From contig NZ_JJMU01000029.1 in assembly GCF_000757725.1 (NCBI RefSeq), forward strand, positions 62,001 through 126,000: a DNA stretch of 64,000 nucleotides, written 5' to 3'. Shown here one piece after another: positions 35,917-45,325 of the stretch (within the stretch, counting starts at the first letter, position 1; the number at the start of each line of letters is the position of its first letter). Made by a program: the position numbers and the translations under genes. The notes beneath the pieces are model-generated. The model saw nothing but the letters and a program-made list of their open reading frames with translations. It had not been told where the DNA came from and searched no databases. This stretch comes from Sphingobacterium deserti. GTDB taxonomy: Bacteria; Bacteroidota; Bacteroidia; Sphingobacteriales; Sphingobacteriaceae.

Positions 35917-36678
35917 ATGTATTTGGGAATAAAACATATTTATATAGTCATTTTTGCCGTTTTAATAGCACTGTGCACTGTTGAAATGGCGTCGGCGCAG
36001 TCTACGGGTATTTCAGGAATTGTAGTGGCAAAAGGAGGAAGCATCAGGCTGGCTGAGGTAAATGTGCAAAACCTGCGTACGAACAGAAGAGCCCAAACGA
36101 ATACATTCGGTGTATTTATTTTAGAGGCGTCGGTAGGTGACAGTTTATCATTTAGTAAAACTGGCTATGGTCCGGTAAAGACAGTTATTCAGACTGCTGA
36201 AGATATCCTTATAGAGATGCAGGAAGGGCTGACGATTGAGACGGTTGTTGTGAATCGGATGAGCAAAGAAGCCGAAATGCGAGACATGCTGGATGATTAC
36301 GCAAAAAAAGGCGTTTACAATGGTGGTAAAAATACCGTTGGGACGTATTTAGGAAGTCCAGCTACCGCCCTTTACAATCTTTTCGGCAAAGATGCTAAGA
36401 ATGCCAAGCGATTTGCGAAGATTATGGATCGTGAACTTGAAGAGTCTAGGGTTGACCGCGTTTTTAATAAATCATCCGTCGGTTCGTTGACAAGTCTTGA
36501 GGGCGATGAGCTTCAATCTTTCATGGATTTATACCGTCCTTCGTTTAGTTTGGTAGAACGCTGGGGTCAATATGATTTTATGAATTATGTCAAAACATCC
36601 CTGGAATCTTGGGAAAAAAACGGACGCCCCCGTTCTACGCGCTTACCTAAGCTGGACGTACCGCCCCAAGAAAAATAA
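35917..36678 (+). CDS. Secreted protein with carboxypeptidase-like regulatory domain
   Basis: A 253-residue exported protein with a signal peptide (about 1-28, ending ASAQ). Residues about 33-105 form a carboxypeptidase-regulatory-like beta domain (STGISGIVVAKGGSIRLAEV, NTFGVFILEASVGDSLSFSK). The rest is helical and charged, with no membrane segment and no catalytic motif. Unlike TonB receptors, no plug or barrel follows the domain. Related proteins are frequent in Bacteroidota and sit in the periplasm or outer membrane; their role is unclear. It lies 60 bp after the preceding hypothetical gene and may be co-transcribed. Confidence 0.8.
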   Translation: MYLGIKHIYIVIFAVLIALCTVEMASAQSTGISGIVVAKGGSIRLAEVNVQNLRTNRRAQTNTFGVFILEASVGDSLSFSKTGYGPVKTVIQTAEDILIEMQEGLTIETVVVNRMSKEAEMRDMLDDYAKKGVYNGGKNTVGTYLGSPATALYNLFGKDAKNAKRFAKIMDRELEESRVDRVFNKSSVGSLTSLEGDELQSFMDLYRPSFSLVERWGQYDFMNYVKTSLESWEKNGRPRSTRLPKLDVPPQEK

Positions 36679-36778
36679 ATTTATTTGCTTTTCTCGTTAT
36701 TTTGATAAGAACGATATAGTTTGGCATTCGCTTTGATTAACAGCTAGTATATTACAGTTTAATAGTAAAGAATTAGTT

Positions 36779-37468
36779 ATGAAAATGAGTAGAAAAGTAG
36801 CTATATATGGCTTATCCGTTGCGACATCCATGATGTTGTTAGCGAGTTGTTCAACAATACAAAATACAAGTAGTACGACAAAGGGAGCGGCTGTTGGTAC
36901 CGCTGCTGGTGCTGGTCTTGGTGCCCTAATTGGTGGTAAAGCTGGTAACACAGCTATCGGAGCAATTGCGGGAGCTGCCATTGGTGGTGTTGCTGGTGGT
37001 TTAATTGGTAAAAAGATGGATCGCCAGGCCAAAGAAATTGAGAATGAGGTAGCCGGAGCACAGGTTATTAAGTCTGACGAAGGTATTATCGTAAAATTCG
37101 ATGAAGGTATCCTTTTTGACTTCAATAGCTCATCATTAAAAGCTGCTGCTAAAACAAATATCAATAAGCTTGTGACTACCTTAAACAAAGAGCCTAACAC
37201 AGAAATTCTTGTTATTGGTCACACCGATAATCGCGGTACTTTAGAAGTTAACCAAAAAATTTCTGAGTCACGTGCAAATGCTGTTAAAGCGTATGCTGTT
37301 GCACAAGGCTTAGGTGGTGCACGAATCAAAACGCAAGGTAAAAATTACTCGGAGCCTTTAACATCAAATGATACAGATGCGGGACGTGCTGAAAACCGTC
37401 GTGTAGAAATTGTTATTGTTGCTGGTGATAAAATGATCAAAGAAGCAGAGAGCGAAGCAGGTAGATAA
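36779..37468 (+). CDS. OmpA-family lipoprotein with glycine-zipper region
   Basis: A 229-residue outer-membrane lipoprotein that tethers the membrane to peptidoglycan. Lipobox LASC (Cys24). Residues about 37-85 form a glycine-zipper membrane-like segment (AAVGTAAGAGLGALIGGKAG, then AIAGAAIGGVAGGLIGKKMD). The OmpA domain covers about 110-225: FDFNSSSLKAAAKTNI, VIGHTDNRGTLEVNQKISES and the peptidoglycan-binding DTDAGRAENRRVEIVI. All key residues (Asp of GHTDxxG, Arg of NRRV) are present. This is a YiaD/Pal-like arrangement. It has a strong terminator and appears to be transcribed alone. Confidence 0.93.
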   Translation: MKMSRKVAIYGLSVATSMMLLASCSTIQNTSSTTKGAAVGTAAGAGLGALIGGKAGNTAIGAIAGAAIGGVAGGLIGKKMDRQAKEIENEVAGAQVIKSDEGIIVKFDEGILFDFNSSSLKAAAKTNINKLVTTLNKEPNTEILVIGHTDNRGTLEVNQKISESRANAVKAYAVAQGLGGARIKTQGKNYSEPLTSNDTDAGRAENRRVEIVIVAGDKMIKEAESEAGR

Positions 37469-37485
37469 ACTTATTCAAGCTTTTA

Positions 37486-37523
37486 AAAAAGAGTTGTCAT
37501 TCTAAAAAATGACAACTCTTTTT
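37486..37523 (+). terminator. Terminator after the OmpA-family gene
   Basis: AAAAAGAGTTGTCATT (37486-37501) and its perfect complement (37508-37523) form a 16-bp stem with a 6-nt loop; the right arm ends in a run of Ts. Confidence 0.9.
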
Positions 37524-37673
37524 GTTTATAGATAAGGTAACAACAACATTGACCCACCTTATACTGCATTTCGTCGCTACACTATAGCTACAGCTCTTTT
37601 AATTAAGCAAAATAGCGTTTGTTAAATTTGGGTCAAGCTCTGCCAAAGTGTCATCAATTTAAACTTTTATTGT

Positions 37674-37681
37674 TAGCTTTG
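37674..37681 (+). promoter_or_regulatory. -7 element (TAGCTTTG) before miaB
   Basis: TAGCTTTG matches the TAnnTTTG consensus and lies 19 nt before the miaB ATG at 37701; the -33 element is not clear. Confidence 0.45.
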
Positions 37682-37700
37682 TAGTCTTTTAAATGAAGTC

Positions 37701-39137
37701 ATGCTAGAATTAGAACATACTACAAAGACACACGATGAAGCCCGTCAGGGCGAGGCTTTAGAACTATTGCCGACGGGCAAATCTACAGGTCGTAAATTGT
37801 ATATCGAAAGTTACGGTTGCCAGATGAACTTTTCGGATAGCGAGATTGTTGCGTCGATTTTGGTGGGTAATGGTTTCGAAACAACGAAAGACTATAAAGA
37901 GGCAGATGTGGTATTTATAAATACCTGCTCCATACGCGAAAATGCGGAGCAACGTGTGCGTAACCGATTAAAGGAGTTTGAGTCTGCTAAGAACAGAAAT
38001 CCAGGTATGATCGTGGGCGTGCTAGGTTGTATGGCTGAGCGCCTCAAGTCAAAATTTTTAGAAGAAGAAAAGCTGGTAGATGTTGTCGTCGGTCCTGATG
38101 CCTATCGTGATCTTCCTAACCTTATTGGCAAGGTGGATGACGGGACGAAAGCAGTAAACGTTTTGCTCTCTAGGGAAGAGACCTATGCCGATATCAATCC
38201 TGTACGATTGAACTCAAATGGCATATCGGCATTTGTTTCTATTATGCGGGGTTGCGATAACATGTGTTCTTTCTGCGTGGTGCCATTCACCCGCGGACGC
38301 GAGCGTAGCCGCGACTACCAATCTATTGTTAAAGAAGCCCGAGAGCTTTTTGAAGCTGGGTATAAGGAGGTCACCTTGCTAGGGCAAAATGTGGACTCGT
38401 ATAAATATACGGCTCCAGTTGCCGAAGGCGAAACGGCAACGCCTACTGTAAACTTCGCCCATTTATTGGCGATGGTTGCCGAGGTAAGCCCAGAGCTCCG
38501 CATTCGTTTTTCCACTTCCCATCCGAAAGATATCACGGACGAGGTTCTTTATACGATGGCCCGTTACGACAATATCTGTAAATATATACATCTACCTGTG
38601 CAGTCCGGTAACTCGCGCGTTCTGGATTTGATGAACAGGACGTACGATCGGGAATGGTATATGGAACGCGTAGAAGCTATCCGTCGCATTATTCCAGCGT
38701 GTGGTATATCTACCGATGTTATCACCGGTTTTTGCACAGAAACGGAAGAGGAGCATGCTGAAACATTATCCATGATGGACTATGTAAAATACGACTTTGC
38801 GTATATGTTTGCTTACTCCGAACGCCCAGGTACGCTGGCGGCGAAACGTTATGAAGATGATATCCCAGAGCAGGTAAAGAAAAGACGGTTGACGGAAGTT
38901 GTTAATAAACAGCAAGAGCACAGTCTTTTCCGACTTCAAAATTTCGTTGGAAAAGTACATAAAGTTTTGATCGAAGGTTTTTCGAAGCGGTCAGATCAGG
39001 ATTACTGTGGGCGTAATGATCAGAATACGATGGTTGTGTTTCCCGTTGACTCACGTTTCAAACCGGGACAATATGTGCATGTATTGGCAGAGCGCTGTAC
39101 ATCAGCAACGTTAATGGGACGTATTGTAGACCTTTAG
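37701..39137 (+). CDS. miaB: tRNA-2-methylthio-N6-dimethylallyladenosine synthase
   Basis: MiaB is a radical-SAM methylthiotransferase that modifies A37 of tRNAs reading UNN codons. The 478-residue protein has the N-terminal UPF0004 domain with its three cluster cysteines ([28 protein letters not shown]), the radical-SAM site [11 protein letters not shown] (CX3CX2C), and a C-terminal TRAM domain ([19 protein letters not shown]). About 30 residues precede the first conserved segment, longer than in E. coli but usual in Bacteroidota. It opens the run miaB, sigma-54 activator, lptE, TPR-like, secG, with gaps of only 7-16 bp. Confidence 0.96.
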   Translation: MLELEHTTKTHDEARQGEALELLPTGKSTGRKLYIESYGCQMNFSDSEIVASILVGNGFETTKDYKEADVVFINTCSIRENAEQRVRNRLKEFESAKNRNPGMIVGVLGCMAERLKSKFLEEEKLVDVVVGPDAYRDLPNLIGKVDDGTKAVNVLLSREETYADINPVRLNSNGISAFVSIMRGCDNMCSFCVVPFTRGRERSRDYQSIVKEARELFEAGYKEVTLLGQNVDSYKYTAPVAEGETATPTVNFAHLLAMVAEVSPELRIRFSTSHPKDITDEVLYTMARYDNICKYIHLPVQSGNSRVLDLMNRTYDREWYMERVEAIRRIIPACGISTDVITGFCTETEEEHAETLSMMDYVKYDFAYMFAYSERPGTLAAKRYEDDIPEQVKKRRLTEVVNKQQEHSLFRLQNFVGKVHKVLIEGFSKRSDQDYCGRNDQNTMVVFPVDSRFKPGQYVHVLAERCTSATLMGRIVDL

Positions 39138-39153
39138 TATTAAGAGAACTATC

Positions 39154-40413
39154 GTGGACATTCAAGATATTAAGAATAGATTTGGCATCATCGGTAACTC
39201 ACCGGTGCTCAATCGTGCAATAGATGTTGCAAAACAGGTAGCACCGACTGATATTTCCGTTTTGATACAAGGGGAAAGTGGATCTGGAAAGGAAGTCTTT
39301 TCACATATTATTCATCAAATGAGTGCCCGTAAACACGGATCATTCATCGCGGTAAACTGCGGAGCAATACCAGAAGGAACAATTGATTCCGAACTTTTTG
39401 GACATGAGAAGGGCTCGTTTACGGGTGCCCACGAGGCTAGAAAAGGCTATTTCGAAGTGGTTGATGGGGGAACGATTTTTCTGGATGAAGTTGGTGAACT
39501 TCCTTTGGGTACACAAGCTCGGCTATTGCGGGTTTTAGAAACTGGCGAGTACATTAGGGTGGGCTCTTCTAAGGTTCAAAAGACAAATGTACGTGTCGTT
39601 GCCGCAACGAATGTTGATGTGTATGAAGCGGTGAAGAAAGGTAAGTTTCGTGAAGATCTCTATTACAGGTTGAATACGGTTCCACTCCGAATTCCCTCTC
39701 TTCGCGAACGGAAGGAAGATGTTAACCTGCTATTTCGGAAATTTATAGTAGATTTTTCCGATAAATACCGGACGCCTGGCATACAGCTCACCCCTGATGC
39801 GCAGGATATGCTGATGAATTATGGCTGGCCAGGAAACGTCAGACAGCTGAAAAATATTGCCGAGCAGATTGCTGTTTTAGAGCGCGAACGCGTCGTAAAT
39901 TCCAGCATCTTATCAAAGTACCTACCCGTAGAGCATGTATCCTCATTACCTGCGCTTGTGAAAGAGACGAGCAAAGAGGATTTTTCTGAACGCGACCTGT
40001 TGTATAAAGTGTTATTTGACATGAAAAAAGACATGGTGGATTTAAAGAAGTTGGTAGTCGAGTTGATTCAAAATGGTGTTAATAAGGGTACATTTGAAGA
40101 AAATTCTCCCTATATTAACCAACTATATAGCGAAGTAACTCCATCATCTGCTTATCTAGGTGAAGAGCAAGCATCGCCAAAGCTTACCATTCATAATCCT
40201 AATCAAAGCGTTAAATCAAACAATGACTATATGTCTTATGAAACGCAAGATGCGGAGGAAGTAGAAGAGTCGTTGTCATTGGTTGAAAAAGAATCAGATT
40301 TGATACGGAAGGCTTTGCGGAAACATAAGGGAAAACGTAAGGCTGCCGCCCGAGAACTCGGAATTTCCGAACGAACCTTATACAGAAAAATTAAAGATTT
40401 AAATTTAGATTAG
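39154..40413 (+). CDS. Sigma-54-dependent transcriptional activator without sensor domain
   Basis: A 419-residue AAA+ enhancer-binding protein. It begins directly with the ATPase domain: Walker A GESGSGKE (40-47), GSFTGA (87-92, the sigma-54 contact loop with Ser in place of the usual first Ala), Walker B GGTIFLDEVGE, and the sensor segment RLNTVPLRIPSLRER. A linker of about 130 residues leads to a Fis-type helix-turn-helix (KRKAAARELGISERTLYRKI). No receiver, GAF or PAS domain is present, so it is probably constitutively active or controlled by its level. The start is GTG at 39154, 16 bp after miaB. Its target genes are not visible. Confidence 0.93.
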   Translation: MDIQDIKNRFGIIGNSPVLNRAIDVAKQVAPTDISVLIQGESGSGKEVFSHIIHQMSARKHGSFIAVNCGAIPEGTIDSELFGHEKGSFTGAHEARKGYFEVVDGGTIFLDEVGELPLGTQARLLRVLETGEYIRVGSSKVQKTNVRVVAATNVDVYEAVKKGKFREDLYYRLNTVPLRIPSLRERKEDVNLLFRKFIVDFSDKYRTPGIQLTPDAQDMLMNYGWPGNVRQLKNIAEQIAVLERERVVNSSILSKYLPVEHVSSLPALVKETSKEDFSERDLLYKVLFDMKKDMVDLKKLVVELIQNGVNKGTFEENSPYINQLYSEVTPSSAYLGEEQASPKLTIHNPNQSVKSNNDYMSYETQDAEEVEESLSLVEKESDLIRKALRKHKGKRKAAARELGISERTLYRKIKDLNLD

Positions 40414-40425
40414 TTCATCAGTCAT

Positions 40426-40944
40426 ATGCAAAGAATTATTACGGCTTTTACACTACTATCGTTGGTGCTTGTTATGGCCTTTTCAAGTTGTGGTGTCAAA
40501 TATCGCTTCTCTGGAGGTTCTATACCGGAAAATATGAAAACGGTAAATGTCCAATTCTTTGAAAATATAGCGCCTTTGGTGTACGCAACGCTAAGCCAAA
40601 ATTTTACAGAGGGGTTGAAAGAACGTATTAGAAGTCAGTCGCGTCTAAGCCAAGTAAACGGAGATGCTGACGCTATGTTTGAAGGCGTTATAACAGGTTA
40701 CGACATCAGTCCGGCAGCCGTGGAGGCAAATTCGGATAGAGCTGCGTTGAACAGGCTTACCATCACCGTCAAGGTGAAATATACGAATCGCTTAGATGAA
40801 ACGGGTGAAAGTAATTTTGAGCAATCGTTTACGCAGTTTCGCGAGTTCTCTGGTTTGGTACAGAATCAGGAAGATGGCTTAACTATGCAAATCATTAGTT
40901 TGTTAACTGAAGATATTTACAATAGAGCATTTGCAAACTGGTAG
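40426..40944 (+). CDS. lptE: LptE-family LPS-assembly lipoprotein
   Basis: A 172-residue lipoprotein (lipobox FSSC, Cys22) of the Bacteroidota LptE family, the partner that plugs the LptD translocon and helps place LPS on the outer leaflet. Family features are GVKYRFSGGSIPENMKTVNV straight after the lipobox, FENIAPLVYATLSQNFTEGL, the conserved GVITGYDISP, and LTITVKVKYTN. It begins 12 bp after the sigma-54 activator gene and is followed by a TPR-like protein. The same order is widely seen in Sphingobacteriales, which supports the assignment. Confidence 0.88.
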   Translation: MQRIITAFTLLSLVLVMAFSSCGVKYRFSGGSIPENMKTVNVQFFENIAPLVYATLSQNFTEGLKERIRSQSRLSQVNGDADAMFEGVITGYDISPAAVEANSDRAALNRLTITVKVKYTNRLDETGESNFEQSFTQFREFSGLVQNQEDGLTMQIISLLTEDIYNRAFANW

Positions 40945-40951
40945 GTTATAT

Positions 40952-42628
40952 ATGGAAAATCAAGGACAAACATTCACACGGTTATATCACCAAGCCCTCG
41001 TAAATCCAAAGGAAGTCTCTCAGGAGGACTTTGACCTTCTATTGTCCCGGTATCCCTATTCACAGCCTTTACATTTCGCCTTTGAGCGGCGGAAGTTTTT
41101 ATGTGGTGAGCTTACCAAATTGGGCAGTCGCGCGATTTTATTGGCGAGTAGCCCGAGTTGGTTACATGATTATGTGCAATTACCTGTTCAAGATATCCCA
41201 TTCATAGCCGCTATCGACGATGACCTTTTGGTCACTGATTTAACCTCCCCATTGAGTACTGGCAACGAAGACCGACAAGAACCAAATAATTCTGCAGTCG
41301 AACATCCGCCGTTTGCGGGGGAGACATCCGGTGATGACGCTGAGCCGTCGAACGACGCTGTCGAGCGTGCACAGTCTACTGGTGTTAAGCTATCAGAAGA
41401 AGAATCGATCACATCTCCTATGGATTCGGAGCGTGTAGCAGCTTTGGATCCTTCTTCTGAGGGAACTTCGCAGCATGAAGTTGAAGCGACAGATGTCGAT
41501 CCAAAAGCCGGTGAAATTAAAGATACTGATGATGATAAACCATTGGCCGAAGAAGCTGCAGTATCAGATGTCGTTCCAAGTGGCGAACCAACTTTCGAAC
41601 CTTCTGTTGAAGAGTCATTAACGGCGGAAACGGAAGCGTCGGATTTTAAGGTCGGGGAAGAAGCCATTCATGCTACCACGGAGCATGAGCCTTCTGCCAA
41701 CGGAACGGAGATACCATCTATCGATAAAGACGAGGAACGAGTTGTCGATCTGAATGATACGGAACTTTTAGCAGATGAATCCAAGCCGGCAGATAGCGAA
41801 GAAATAGAGCACAGTTCTCTTGGTGCGACTGAAGAGCAGCATGAGTCAGAAGGCCATACAGCACCTGATCGTGCTCGACATGTAGACATCAATCTGGAAA
41901 ACTTACCAGATTTGACAAAGGAAGAGGAAAATGCGGCGCTGGATAACCTTGTGCATGAGGGTATTGGCGGAGGTGATTACTTTGCACTGCATACCAAAGA
42001 GATTCGTTGGGAGACTAACGTGGGCTTAAGCGGGAATAACGAAGCCGACAGTAATTCCAGTGTCATTTCGGAGCCGGTAGATCAGCAAAAGGAAGAAGAT
42101 GTAAGTGTTTACAACGATGATTTGATGCCTTACAGCTTTCGTTGGTGGTTGCATAAAACACGTTTGGAATATGCGGATACGTATCAACCATTTGCCTCGC
42201 CCCATTTACCTACGAATAAAAAATCCTCTTTTGATCCGGAAGCATTTGATAAAGTCGTTTTGGATCAGCAGATCCGCGAGAACATCATCCACTTGCAAAG
42301 TCCTGAAGACAAACTGAGTGAGGAAGTCAAACAACGTGCTGTTACCTATAGCAGGGTTGACAAAACAACAGAAGTTATCGAGCGATTTATTCGAGAGGAA
42401 CCGCAAATCCAGCCACCGCCAGCCGATCAGCTGACGATGGAGAATAAAGCTCGGAAGAGCTCGGAGGAGCAGTTCAACTTGGTCACGGAAACTTTGGCCA
42501 ATATATATGCTAGCCAAGGTATGTACGTGAAGGCCATAGAGGTTTACAAAAAATTAATTTTGAGATTTCCAGAAAAAAAATCGTATTTTGCGACCCAAAT
42601 TAAAGGTCTGGAAGAGAAACTATATTAA
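40952..42628 (+). CDS. TPR-like protein with long acidic low-complexity middle
   Basis: A 558-residue cytosolic protein. The N-terminal ~90 residues are ordered (RLYHQALVNPKEVSQEDFDL, SRYPYSQPLHFAFERRKF). Residues about 95-330 are a low-complexity region dominated by Glu, Asp, Ser, Ala and Thr with no strict repeat. A second ordered part follows (PYSFRWWLHKTRLEYADTYQ) and the end is TPR-like (LANIYASQGMYVKAIEVYKK, then LRFPEKKSYFATQIKGLEEK). The ATG at 40952 is 7 bp after the lptE stop. Position between lptE and secG is conserved in Bacteroidota, hinting at an envelope-related job. Function unknown. Confidence 0.82.
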   Translation: MENQGQTFTRLYHQALVNPKEVSQEDFDLLLSRYPYSQPLHFAFERRKFLCGELTKLGSRAILLASSPSWLHDYVQLPVQDIPFIAAIDDDLLVTDLTSPLSTGNEDRQEPNNSAVEHPPFAGETSGDDAEPSNDAVERAQSTGVKLSEEESITSPMDSERVAALDPSSEGTSQHEVEATDVDPKAGEIKDTDDDKPLAEEAAVSDVVPSGEPTFEPSVEESLTAETEASDFKVGEEAIHATTEHEPSANGTEIPSIDKDEERVVDLNDTELLADESKPADSEEIEHSSLGATEEQHESEGHTAPDRARHVDINLENLPDLTKEEENAALDNLVHEGIGGGDYFALHTKEIRWETNVGLSGNNEADSNSSVISEPVDQQKEEDVSVYNDDLMPYSFRWWLHKTRLEYADTYQPFASPHLPTNKKSSFDPEAFDKVVLDQQIRENIIHLQSPEDKLSEEVKQRAVTYSRVDKTTEVIERFIREEPQIQPPPADQLTMENKARKSSEEQFNLVTETLANIYASQGMYVKAIEVYKKLILRFPEKKSYFATQIKGLEEKLY

Positions 42629-42641
42629 CGACTATAAAGAA

Positions 42642-43001
42642 ATGCAAACATTTTTAATTATCCTGATTGTATTGACAAGTGTTTTATTGGCACTGATGGT
42701 GTTGATTCAAAACCCAAAAGGAGGAGGTTTATCATCAGGATTCGCTGGCAGCTCAAATTTAATGGGTGTTCAGCGTACAGGAGATTTTCTTGAAAAAGGA
42801 ACATGGGGATTGGCTATTGCCTTGATGGTTTTTTGCTTGGCAATCAACATTGTAGGCCCGTCAGCAGGTAAAAGACCGGGTGGATTGGGCGACCAAATTG
42901 AAGCTCCGGCGCAAACATCGCCATTGAACCTAAACGGACCAGCACAGCAGCAGCAAGCACCAGCTACAACGGCGCCTGCGACAGCAGATACAACAAAATA
43001 A
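42642..43001 (+). CDS. secG: Protein translocase subunit SecG
   Basis: SecG is the third, non-essential subunit of the SecYEG channel. The 119-residue protein has two membrane helices (about 3-22, LIILIVLTSVLLALMVLI, and 55-74) joined by the family loop QNPKGGGLSSGFAGSSNLMG. The C-terminal tail is rich in Pro, Gln, Ala and Thr, as usual in this phylum. The frame is open 18 codons upstream into the preceding gene, but the ATG at 42642 starts the first helix, 13 bp after the TPR-like gene. It ends the miaB-secG transcription unit, closed by a strong terminator. Confidence 0.94.
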   Translation: MQTFLIILIVLTSVLLALMVLIQNPKGGGLSSGFAGSSNLMGVQRTGDFLEKGTWGLAIALMVFCLAINIVGPSAGKRPGGLGDQIEAPAQTSPLNLNGPAQQQQAPATTAPATADTTK

Positions 43002-43024
43002 GGCACTCTTTTGCTGAAGAAATT

Positions 43025-43057
43025 AAAAGTCTCACACCATATGTGGGACTTTTTTTT
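43025..43057 (+). terminator. Terminator after secG
   Basis: AAAAGTCTCACA (43025-43036) pairs with 43042-43053 with one G-U pair over a 5-nt loop, and eight Ts follow. Confidence 0.9.
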
Positions 43058-43278
43058 ATCCGGAATTTTCGGTGCGGCTCTAGGTAGCTTCTGTTTAAAA
43101 GTAGGTAAGCCAATGCGTCTCGCTTAAGTAATGACAGGATGACACGGAGAAATTTGCTGACTGTCAATTTTAAGACCGTTAATGTGAAAAAATGTCAACA
43201 AACACTGCTTTTTTGCATTTGGCATAATTGGTGATAAAGATTGGAAGTAAAAACGTAAAACAATAAAACACAATAATT

Positions 43279-43554
43279 ATGGCATTAAGTATTAAACCTA
43301 TCGGAGACAGAGTTGTGGTAGAAGCAGCTCCTGCAGAAGAAAAAACAGCATCTGGACTTTATATCCCTGATACTGCAAAAGAAAAGCCTTCACAAGGAAC
43401 TATTGTTGCAGTTGGATCGGGCAAGCCTGAAGAACCCCTTACCGTGCAGGTAGGTGATAAAGTTTTATACGGAAAGTACGCAGGTACAGAAATCACTTAC
43501 GAAGGAAAAGAATATTTAATCATGCGTGAGTCTGACATTTACGCAGTGTTATAA
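43279..43554 (+). CDS. groES: Co-chaperonin GroES
   Basis: GroES caps the GroEL chamber during protein folding. The 91-residue length is standard. Family segments are [40 protein letters not shown] with the mobile loop, and [20 protein letters not shown]. It precedes groEL by 76 bp. The 220 bp upstream contain no CIRCE element (TTAGCACTC-N9-GAGTGCTAA), so heat control is not through HrcA at this promoter. Confidence 0.98.
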   Translation: MALSIKPIGDRVVVEAAPAEEKTASGLYIPDTAKEKPSQGTIVAVGSGKPEEPLTVQVGDKVLYGKYAGTEITYEGKEYLIMRESDIYAVL

Positions 43555-43630
43555 GCTAATCAACAAATTTAGAAAACAAAAACAATACGGATTGAAGCTT
43601 GCTTTATCCACATATTAAAAAGTTATAGAA

Positions 43631-45268
43631 ATGGCAAAACAAGTAAGATATAACGTTGAAGCTCGTGACGCACTGAAAAAAGGTGTTGATACATTAGCAA
43701 ATGCAGTAAAAGTAACATTGGGACCTAAAGGCCGTAATGTTATCATCGAGAAAAAATTCGGATCTCCGATGATCACAAAAGACGGTGTTTCCGTTGCTAA
43801 AGAAATCGATTTGAAAGATGCTTTAGAAAACATGGGCGCACAAATGGTGAAAGAAGTAGCATCAAAAACTGCTGATCAAGCTGGTGATGGTACGACTACT
43901 GCTACTGTATTAGCGCAAGCGATCGTATCTCCAGGATTAAAGTCTGTGGCTGCTGGTGCAAACCCTATGGATCTAAAACGCGGTATTGACAAAGCTGTTG
44001 CTGCTGTCGTGGCAAATTTGAAATCACAGTCACAAGTAGTAGGTGCTGATAACAACAAAATCAAGCAAGTAGCTACAATTTCTGCGAATAACGATGACGT
44101 TATCGGCTCATTAATTGCAGAAGCAATGGAAAAAGTAGGTAACGACGGTGTTATCACAGTTGAAGAGGCGAAAGGTACAGAAACAGAGGTGAAAACTGTT
44201 GAAGGTATGCAGTTCGATCGTGGTTACTTATCTCCATACTTCGTTACAAACTCCGACAAAATGGAAGCTGAGTTAGAAAACCCTTACATTTTGATCTACG
44301 ATAAGAAAATCAGCAACATGAAAGAGTTGTTGCCGATTTTAGAAAAACAAGTGCAAACCGGCAAACCGTTGTTGATCATTGCAGAGGATTTAGATGGCGA
44401 GGCTTTAGCTACATTAGTGGTTAACAAAATCCGTGGCTCACTGAAAGTTGCTGCCGTTAAAGCTCCAGGTTTCGGCGATCGTCGTAAAGCGATGCTTGAG
44501 GATATCGCCATCTTAACAGGTGGTACAGTTATCTCCGAAGAAAGAGGTTTTAAATTAGAAAATGCAGAGCTTTCTTACTTAGGTCAAGCAGAGAAAGTTG
44601 TGGTTGATAAAGACAACACAACCGTTATCAACGGTTCTGGCGATGCGGAAGATATCAAAGCACGTGTTGCGCAGATCCGCTCACAGATCGAAACGACTAG
44701 TTCTGATTATGATCGTGAGAAATTGCAAGAGCGTTTAGCGAAGCTATCTGGTGGTGTTGCCGTTCTTTACGTTGGTGCTACTACAGAAGTAGAAATGAAA
44801 GAAAAGAAAGACCGCGTTGATGATGCTTTACACGCTACTCGTGCAGCGGTAGAAGAAGGTATCGTAGCTGGTGGTGGCGTTGCTTTCATCCGTGCAACAG
44901 AAGCTTTAGCTGGTCTAAAAGGAGCAAACGAAGACGAGACTATCGGTGTCGAAATTATCAAACGTGCTATCGAGGAGCCACTTCGTCAAATCTGTAATAA
45001 CGCAGGTATCGAAGGCGCAGTTGTCGTACAAAAGGTAAAAGAAGGTACTGCAGACTTTGGTTACAATGCACGCACAGATGTTTACGAAAATTTAATCGGA
45101 GCAGGTGTTATCGATCCGACTAAAGTTTCCCGTGTAGCATTAGAAAATGCGGCATCTATCGCATCGATGTTGTTAACTACAGAATGTGTTCTTGCTGATG
45201 AGCCAGAGGAAAACCCGGTAGCTGCTGGCGGACCTCCAATGGGTGGCGGCATGGGCGGTATGATGTAA
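43631..45268 (+). CDS. groL: Chaperonin GroEL
   Basis: GroEL forms the double-ring ATP-driven folding chamber. At 545 residues with [20 protein letters not shown], the ATP-binding [13 protein letters not shown], and a C-terminal GGxMGGMM-type tail ([11 protein letters not shown]) it is complete and typical. Codon use is markedly biased toward highly expressed codons compared with neighbours. It is co-transcribed with groES and closed by a perfect hairpin at 45288-45322, also used by the convergent peptidase gene. Confidence 0.98.
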   Translation: MAKQVRYNVEARDALKKGVDTLANAVKVTLGPKGRNVIIEKKFGSPMITKDGVSVAKEIDLKDALENMGAQMVKEVASKTADQAGDGTTTATVLAQAIVSPGLKSVAAGANPMDLKRGIDKAVAAVVANLKSQSQVVGADNNKIKQVATISANNDDVIGSLIAEAMEKVGNDGVITVEEAKGTETEVKTVEGMQFDRGYLSPYFVTNSDKMEAELENPYILIYDKKISNMKELLPILEKQVQTGKPLLIIAEDLDGEALATLVVNKIRGSLKVAAVKAPGFGDRRKAMLEDIAILTGGTVISEERGFKLENAELSYLGQAEKVVVDKDNTTVINGSGDAEDIKARVAQIRSQIETTSSDYDREKLQERLAKLSGGVAVLYVGATTEVEMKEKKDRVDDALHATRAAVEEGIVAGGGVAFIRATEALAGLKGANEDETIGVEIIKRAIEEPLRQICNNAGIEGAVVVQKVKEGTADFGYNARTDVYENLIGAGVIDPTKVSRVALENAASIASMLLTTECVLADEPEENPVAAGGPPMGGGMGGMM

Positions 45269-45287
45269 GACATATCAATCCCTATAG

Positions 45288-45322
45288 AAAGAGGTTCCAC
45301 GTGTTAAGCGTGGAACCTCTTT
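45288..45322. terminator. Bidirectional terminator between groEL and the M90 peptidase gene
   Basis: AAAGAGGTTCCACG (45288-45301) and its exact complement (45309-45322) form a 14-bp stem with a 7-nt loop; T-rich sequence follows on the right and A-rich on the left, so both convergent genes can use it. Confidence 0.9.
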
Positions 45323-45325
45323 TAT

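Noticed and set aside
36697-37200. 167-codon minus-strand frame opposite the OmpA-family gene
   Set aside because: Its Ala/Pro-rich part is the antisense image of the glycine zipper; no start context or family features.
41188-41892. Two long Ser-rich frames on the minus strand (159 and 74 codons)
   Set aside because: They mirror the acidic low-complexity region of the real plus-strand gene; the Ser/Ala/Val-rich composition is that of an antisense frame.
43170-43278. CIRCE heat-shock operator before groES
   Set aside because: The TTAGCACTC / GAGTGCTAA pair was looked for and is not present.
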